Source: Asterionellopsis glacialis (taxonomy: Eukaryota > Bacillariophyta > Plagiogrammaphyceae > Rhaphoneidales > Asterionellopsidaceae). From it: a DNA stretch of 12,286 bases. Under the pieces are notes generated by a model. The model worked only from the letters and a program-made list of their open reading frames with translations, was not told where the DNA came from and did no database searches. Numbering within the stretch: position 1 is the stretch's first letter; each line of letters starts with the position of its first letter. Positions 7,687 through 12,286 of the stretch are shown here, piece after piece. Location of the stretch: NCBI GenBank assembly GCA_014885115.2, contig WKLE02004820.1, positions 1-12,286 of the forward strand, written 5' to 3'. A program made the translations under genes and the position numbers.

Positions 7687-7901
7687 CAAATAGCATCATT
7701 TCCAACGGATGCAACCGAAGTGTAATACCTTTAAGTTCTAGTCCCAACCCCCATCAGAAACAAAGATTGTAGCACTACGGTTCACCATACAAGTAAATCA
7801 AGCTATTGGAACGGCCTAGGACGGATGCAAAGCAAAGCCAAAGAAGTACAAGACCAAACCTAAAAGCAAAAAAAGGAAAATTAAAAATACTGTACTCCAC
7901 G

Positions 7902-10226
7902 ATGAAGTTATCGGTGCTTCTGCTCGGTCTGTTGCTTGTGTTTGAGTTTGAGTCGTCGAATGCAAAAAAAATTGTTCGAAATAATAGAGACCAAACAAAG
8001 ACCATAAGTACGTTCAAAAGTGCAATTTACAATAAAACCATTTTAAGAAAACTTCGTGGTAGAAAGAGTGATTATAAGAATGGAGGTGGTCCTAGAGTTA
8101 ATCACAAACGTGCAGGTCGAGAAAGTGCCGCTAGGAACGACGGAGGTCGAGGAAATGGCGGAAGAGGAAAGCATGGGGGGAAGTCCAAGAATCACAATAG
8201 GGGGGCTGAGAGACACCAAGGACGCGGAGAACAAATATTGAAAGAAGCGGGTTTACTTGAGCCATCGTCTTCAACAAGGCGAGGAGGCAAATCGGCGTCC
8301 TCTGGAAAACCAAGATCAAGAGGCAAATCGGATTCAACGGGGAAAACAGGATCTAGAGGTAAATCAGATTCCACGGAAAATACAAGAGCAAGAGGTAAAT
8401 CAAAACCAGACAGACAAAGAACAAAGACTTATACCAGAACCAATTGGGGTAAAAATGGAATCGGTGGGGTCGGTGAAGTGAATCGTGGTGGTCGTGACGA
8501 AAAATTTAGACCGATCAAAAAACCGGCTTCTCGACCTCATTCACCCACTAGAGCTCCTCAAATGGAACCAGGTGTTCCCACAACATCAGTTCCACCACCT
8601 ACCCCCCGTCCAGTAACGGCGCGCCCGACACCAAACCCGACGGTACGTCCAACAGCACTCCCAACATCAAATCCTACGGATTCTCCCATAATTACGGTAC
8701 CACCATCTCCACAACCAACAGCACCGCCACCTACCCGCCTCCCAACAGGCAATCCTACCCGTCCTCCGACACGTCCCCCAACACGGAATCCTACTCGTCC
8801 TCCGACACGTCCCCCAACACGGAATCCTACCCGTCCTCCGACACCAAACCCAACTGTGCTTCCTACACCACCACCATTTACTCCTCCTCCAATAATGCCC
8901 AACGAAACACGTAATCCAACAAGTCCTCCAACACGGAATCCTACCCGCCCTCCAACAAGTCCTCCAACACGGAATCCTACCCGCCCACCAACACGGAATC
9001 CTACTAGCCCACCAACACAGAATCCTACTCGCCCGCCAACATCTAATCCTACCCGTCCTCCAACATCAAACCCAACATCCAATCCTACTCGTCTTCCAAC
9101 ACAAAACCCAACCGTAGATGTAGGTACAGGTACAGAAAGTCCCACCCCATTTGTTATCATTGATAGGTGTGCCTATGGATGTCAATTTGATGAAGATTGT
9201 GAGTATGAGAACTCCTGTTACATATATCCTCAAGGTGCTTCTGTTGAGGATTGTCCTGGTGTTGTATCTGAAGGAGTCGGCGATGATGAGTTTCCTACAG
9301 GTTATTGTAGGGAGCCTCCAGATGGTACACTTGTCGTTATTACACAAGATGATATTTCTGGTACAACCTTGCAGCAGTGTCAAGGAGATTGTGACCTTGA
9401 CGAGGACTGTGCCGGTGACTTGAAGTGCTTCCTGCGCGAAGGGGCAGAACCAGTACCTGGATGCGATAGTGCTAATGACGGTATTGGTTGGTTTGATCAA
9501 GATTATTGTTATGATGCCACCGGATATTTACATTACGTCGATGATGAACTTCCAGAAGGATCTTATGGACTCTGTGAAGGTGATTGTGACAGTGATGCCG
9601 ACTGTATAGGTGATCTTGTTTGTTATAATCGCGACGGAGGCGAAGACGTACCTGGCTGCCTTGATCCTTACAACAACATTACCGTCCATGAAAGCATTGA
9701 TTTTTGTTGTGACCCTGAAGTCGAAGGATGCGGCGTTCCGCCAGCAGGAGAGTTTGAATTGCTTACTATCGGTAATAACGGAGATGATATCTTTCCTCTC
9801 CCAATATGCCGGGGCGATTGTGACAATGACGATGAATGTGAAGGTACATTCAGATGCTTTCAGCGTGAGGGGGGGGAAGAAGTTCCTGGCTGCACTGGTT
9901 CACCGAACATACCAGATGACTACTGCGGAGATGCAACTAATATCATGATCTGGGTTTCTGGTAATGAGGGCGATGTGCCCATTGTACCATTTAGTGAAAA
10001 GGATGCCGGTCTTGTTGATACAGGTCTATTGGCATGCATGGGAGACTGCGATAGTAGCACAGATTGTGCAGAAGGATTTGTTTGTTACGATCGTGGAACA
10101 GGAGATACTTCAGCTGTACCAGGTTGTGTCCTTTGGGGTGACCCTGATGAAGTTGACAATATTGATTTTTGTTGCGACGCAAGTATTCCGGAGTGTTTTG
10201 CAGGCCGTACAGAAAATTTTAGATGA
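7902..10226 (+). CDS. Secreted modular protein 2: basic block, Pro/Thr repeats, five Asp/Cys modules
   Basis: This encodes 774 residues, intronless. The ATG at 7902 has A at -3 and opens a clear signal peptide (M-K-L-S-V-L-L-L-G-L-L-L-V, cleavage near S-S-N-A, residue 21); the frame runs upstream only to a TTG. Residues 22-210 are strongly basic (Arg, Lys, Gly, Ser; repeated R-G-K-S). R-K-L at 49-51 matches the R-X-L processing motif known from silaffins, which may be chance. Residues 212-404 are N-P-T-R-P-P-T repeats, a likely extended O-glycosylated linker. Five Cys modules follow: X (422-469, divergent, six Cys), A (493-536), B (558-610, eight Cys), A (636-675), B (712-765). The last A-B pair resembles the first two modules of the gene at 759, linker included. 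The gene ends with tandem TGA codons. A cell-wall or extracellular matrix role is inferred from composition. Confidence 0.87.
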   Translation: MKLSVLLLGLLLVFEFESSNAKKIVRNNRDQTKTISTFKSAIYNKTILRKLRGRKSDYKNGGGPRVNHKRAGRESAARNDGGRGNGGRGKHGGKSKNHNRGAERHQGRGEQILKEAGLLEPSSSTRRGGKSASSGKPRSRGKSDSTGKTGSRGKSDSTENTRARGKSKPDRQRTKTYTRTNWGKNGIGGVGEVNRGGRDEKFRPIKKPASRPHSPTRAPQMEPGVPTTSVPPPTPRPVTARPTPNPTVRPTALPTSNPTDSPIITVPPSPQPTAPPPTRLPTGNPTRPPTRPPTRNPTRPPTRPPTRNPTRPPTPNPTVLPTPPPFTPPPIMPNETRNPTSPPTRNPTRPPTSPPTRNPTRPPTRNPTSPPTQNPTRPPTSNPTRPPTSNPTSNPTRLPTQNPTVDVGTGTESPTPFVIIDRCAYGCQFDEDCEYENSCYIYPQGASVEDCPGVVSEGVGDDEFPTGYCREPPDGTLVVITQDDISGTTLQQCQGDCDLDEDCAGDLKCFLREGAEPVPGCDSANDGIGWFDQDYCYDATGYLHYVDDELPEGSYGLCEGDCDSDADCIGDLVCYNRDGGEDVPGCLDPYNNITVHESIDFCCDPEVEGCGVPPAGEFELLTIGNNGDDIFPLPICRGDCDNDDECEGTFRCFQREGGEEVPGCTGSPNIPDDYCGDATNIMIWVSGNEGDVPIVPFSEKDAGLVDTGLLACMGDCDSSTDCAEGFVCYDRGTGDTSAVPGCVLWGDPDEVDNIDFCCDASIPECFAGRTENFR
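8535..9113 (+). repeat. Pro/Thr repeat region with 36-bp tandem units
   Basis: This coding stretch is built from P-T-R-N-P-T-R-P-P-T type units. At DNA level a 36-bp unit at 8751-8786 is repeated at 8787-8822 with one C/T change and continues partially. Further near-identical copies of ACGGAATCCTAC occur between 8930 and 9010. The units keep frame, so copy number can change without breaking the protein. Confidence 0.85.
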
Positions 10227-10576
10227 TGAGTCCGAAGATAGTTTTCGTAGCAGAAAAAAATGCGCTGCACTATGACAGAATGATAGTAACACCCTTTCGA
10301 TGCGGTGAGTTGCTAAAGATGTTGAAAGCTAGGCGCGTGTAAATTTGAATAATGAGCAGATTTCTTGGAGCTACCCTTACAATATAGGACCTACCCAAAG
10401 TAACATCATGAAGATCAGAATCTTCAGTAATTTCGATAGATTTTGAAACAAGACGAAAAGAAATGTCTACTTATTCACATTTCTACTGTTAGAGTATACG
10501 AACTCTTGGGTTTTCTTAACAACAACACAATATGCATTACTTTCAAAACTAAATTATCTAGAAAGGATGCAAACAT
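10227..10576. other. Convergent 3' spacer
   Basis: This lies between the stop of secreted protein 2 and the stop of the dioxygenase gene on the opposite strand and presumably holds both 3' UTRs. No gene or RNA is seen. As in the other convergent spacer, no CCAGGTAC/GTACCTGG word is present. Confidence 0.55.
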
Positions 10577-11764
10577 TCATTGTACGTTTGTTTGGCATTC
10601 TTGTAGTTTCATAAGAAGGTAATCCAAACCTTTGATAGGCGGATATTTCTTTTTTTCTCCATTTCGAAGGAAACGTTTGTGTACGTCTACAAGTGCTCCT
10701 GCATCTGGATCCACAAAACAAGCAATAGAATAGCGATGCTCTGCCATTAAATCTGGACGAGTGATGACTCTGTGTGCAGTTGCACGCCAATAATCATTTG
10801 TCCACCGAGCCATGAGAGCTCCGGTATTGACAATTGCTGTTGCTCCCTGTGAACCGTTGTTAGTGCTGTTGGTGCTGTTTTTTTCTAACACAAGATTGAA
10901 CCACCCTGCTTCAGTGTCATCGTCATTGTTTTGAATTTCTCCACCAGACACTGGTTTGATTTGTAAACTTTCAAGAGCTCCTGGAGCAAGTAAGAGGAAG
11001 GTAAATGCTCCAAAATCAGTGTGCTCTCCGGCACGAATGGCAGCCTTGTTGCTCTCAGCCCTAGCTTCGTCATGATTTGTCACCTGATCCTTCTCTTCAT
11101 TTATTAACGGAGGATAATGCAAAAATCGAATGGTACAAAGATCCATCTTTTCTAAAGTAGACGCAAACAGATTTAAACAGTCCTTACCATCACTTCTGCT
11201 ACTACAATTGCGCATACTTTCGTTCTGTTCTTGGTCGTCTTCCTCGTGCAATCCAAGAGCAACTGCACAAGCAATAGCATATCTATACGATACACTTCGA
11301 AATGATCCCAGAAGTTGTTCAGAGGCATTTACAAATTCTGGTGGACATCCTGTGAAGTCATTGATATTTGTAGGTGGGAATCGAACGTTGAAGGATTCTT
11401 TTAAGTCACCTAATCGTGATGGATTTAATTGTTCTGACTGGAATGGTGCATAACCCATATTGTGGCTTGGGTGGATACGACGCCACAAATGACTGTTATG
11501 AGAATTCTCTATAAACATACACTTCGATGCTTGGAACGCGTTATCGATCATACTTTGAGATATACCAAAGTTTGTAAGAGCTACAAATCCATGATCACGA
11601 CATGCCTTATCAATTAGTGATGCAGTCTTTAATTGTTCTTCAGTAGGTGATAATCCTGCAAGGACGCCATTGCTCCCGCCGCCTCCTTTGTTTGAACCAC
11701 TGGTATTACTTTTATCCACCTCTAGAAATGAAGAAAAATCAACACATGGAACTGTAACTGACAT
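10577..11764 (-). CDS. 2-oxoglutarate/Fe(II)-dependent dioxygenase, isopenicillin-N-synthase-like
   Basis: This is 395 residues, intronless, starting at an ATG at 11764 with A at -3. The N-terminal part matches the DIOX_N region: V-P-C-V-D-F near residue 5 and D-H-G-F-V-A-L-T-N-F-G-I at 57-68. The catalytic jelly roll has the facial triad H248-T-D250 (in G-E-H-T-D-F-G-A-F-T) and H331 (A-T-A-H-R-V). It also has the co-substrate-binding R344-Y-S346, followed by I-A-C-F. All key residues are present, so an active enzyme using 2-oxoglutarate and O2 is likely. The length exceeds the common 310-350 because of low-complexity inserts: Gly/Ser near 20-35, Glu/Asn near 174-195, Asn/Asp near 277-305. 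The substrate cannot be told; relatives act on hormones, secondary metabolites or antibiotics precursors. No signal or targeting peptide is evident, so a cytosolic site is assumed. Confidence 0.9.
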   Translation of the reverse strand: MSVTVPCVDFSSFLEVDKSNTSGSNKGGGGSNGVLAGLSPTEEQLKTASLIDKACRDHGFVALTNFGISQSMIDNAFQASKCMFIENSHNSHLWRRIHPSHNMGYAPFQSEQLNPSRLGDLKESFNVRFPPTNINDFTGCPPEFVNASEQLLGSFRSVSYRYAIACAVALGLHEEDDQEQNESMRNCSSRSDGKDCLNLFASTLEKMDLCTIRFLHYPPLINEEKDQVTNHDEARAESNKAAIRAGEHTDFGAFTFLLLAPGALESLQIKPVSGGEIQNNDDDTEAGWFNLVLEKNSTNSTNNGSQGATAIVNTGALMARWTNDYWRATAHRVITRPDLMAEHRYSIACFVDPDAGALVDVHKRFLRNGEKKKYPPIKGLDYLLMKLQECQTNVQ

Positions 11765-12286
11765 CTTTGTGGTGCCTATATCTCATAAAAGCTCTACACT
11801 CTGTGGAGAGATGCGATGGTTATGTTTTCTTTACCTTAGGCAACGTCCTGGGATAACGCAGTCAAACTTGTTGTTTCTGCACGGGAAAAGTACGCACTTC
11901 CTCACCCCAAGATGTCACTTTGTAGTGTGTCTTTATCCCTGAGTAGACTATCAGATATAAACTTTGCGCCTTCTTTCGATTTTGTTGCCTTAAACTCTGA
12001 TGCAGTTCTTGCAGTCCAGGATTAAGGTACATATTAATACTATCTACTCCTACCGATAGGATCTGGTTTCCAGAGTCTCACAAGTCACAACATCATGAGT
12101 CCCTACCAGGTACTTTTGAACTTCCTTAAATTTATTCGGAAGCAAAAAATTCTGCTCTCTAGTTTTCTACCTGGTTACCGGTACTCGTACGGTAGTACCT
12201 GTACCTGGGGTGCCTGGGAGATCAGTTTCCACAGATCTGGACATTAGAGATTTTGAGTCACTATCGCATAAAGAGTACTCTAGAAA
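11765..12286. other. Upstream region of the dioxygenase gene
   Basis: No gene is supported; the open frame crossing 11670-11942 on the plus strand is antisense to the dioxygenase start and has no family features. The region should hold the dioxygenase promoter on the minus strand. It includes repeat cluster E at 12106-12208. Confidence 0.5.
12106..12208. repeat. Palindromic GGTACC-type repeat cluster E
   Basis: CCAGGTAC lies at 12106-12113 and GTACCTGG at 12201-12208, with TACCTGG near 12168 and a TACCG/CGGTA pair at 12176-12180 and 12190-12194. It sits about 340-445 nt upstream of the dioxygenase start, a placement like that of the other clusters. Confidence 0.6.

Noticed and set aside
8558..9160. 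200-codon antisense frame of G-G-R-V-G-F repeats
   Set aside because: It is the complement of the N-P-T-R-P-P-T coding repeats; no start context, signal or family supports it.
9453..9655. GTACCTGG at 9453-9460 and 9648-9655 as further repeat copies
   Set aside because: Both are in frame and encode the conserved V-P-G-C of the Cys modules, so they are explained by protein sequence.
11670..11942. 90-codon plus-strand frame
   Set aside because: Half is antisense to the dioxygenase N-terminus and the rest lies in its probable promoter; no support.

Overview
The window looks like nuclear DNA from a diatom or a close stramenopile relative. The evidence is: eukaryotic genes that are mostly intronless, a purine at -3 of every chosen ATG, a nuclear gene for mitochondrial ribosomal protein uL11 carrying one spliceosomal intron, and two secreted proteins built from Lys/Gly/Arg-rich, Pro/Thr-rich and Asp/Cys-rich blocks. 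The Cys block (C-x-G-D-C-D-x-D-x-D-C ... V-P-G-C ... D-Y-C) is one I recall as abundant in diatom predicted proteomes. The species cannot be fixed from sequence alone.

Layout: (1) 1-758 is a flank with palindromic GGTACC-type words and an exon-like stretch at 222-495 that may be the 3' end of another gene. (2) 759-2264 (+) encodes secreted modular protein 1. (3) 2265-3148 is a spacer with a TC/GA palindrome cluster. (4) 3149-5179 (+) encodes a 676-residue unrecognised, probably helical protein. (5) 5594-6289 (-) is the mitochondrial uL11 gene; its 252-nt intron and 35-nt last exon were reconstructed here. (6) 6290-7901 is a long spacer rich in palindromic GTACC/GGTAC words, including a 38-nt inverted repeat. 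(7) 7902-10226 (+) encodes secreted modular protein 2, a larger paralogue of protein 1. (8) 10577-11764 (-) encodes a 2-oxoglutarate/Fe(II) dioxygenase of the isopenicillin-N-synthase-like type.

The most notable biology is the paralogous pair. Both have a signal peptide, a basic low-complexity block, a Pro/Thr linker and Cys-rich modules of two subtypes: six-Cys type A and eight-Cys type B. Protein 1 is A-A-B. Protein 2 is X-A-B-A-B, where X is a divergent six-Cys copy, which suggests fusion or internal duplication. The design fits an extracellular or cell-wall (possibly silica-associated) matrix protein, but that role is inference. The second notable feature is non-coding: the word CCAGGTAC/GTACCTGG occurs 12 times outside genes, always in gene-upstream regions and never in the two regions between converging genes. 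The remaining genes are unrelated to one another and there is no operon structure.
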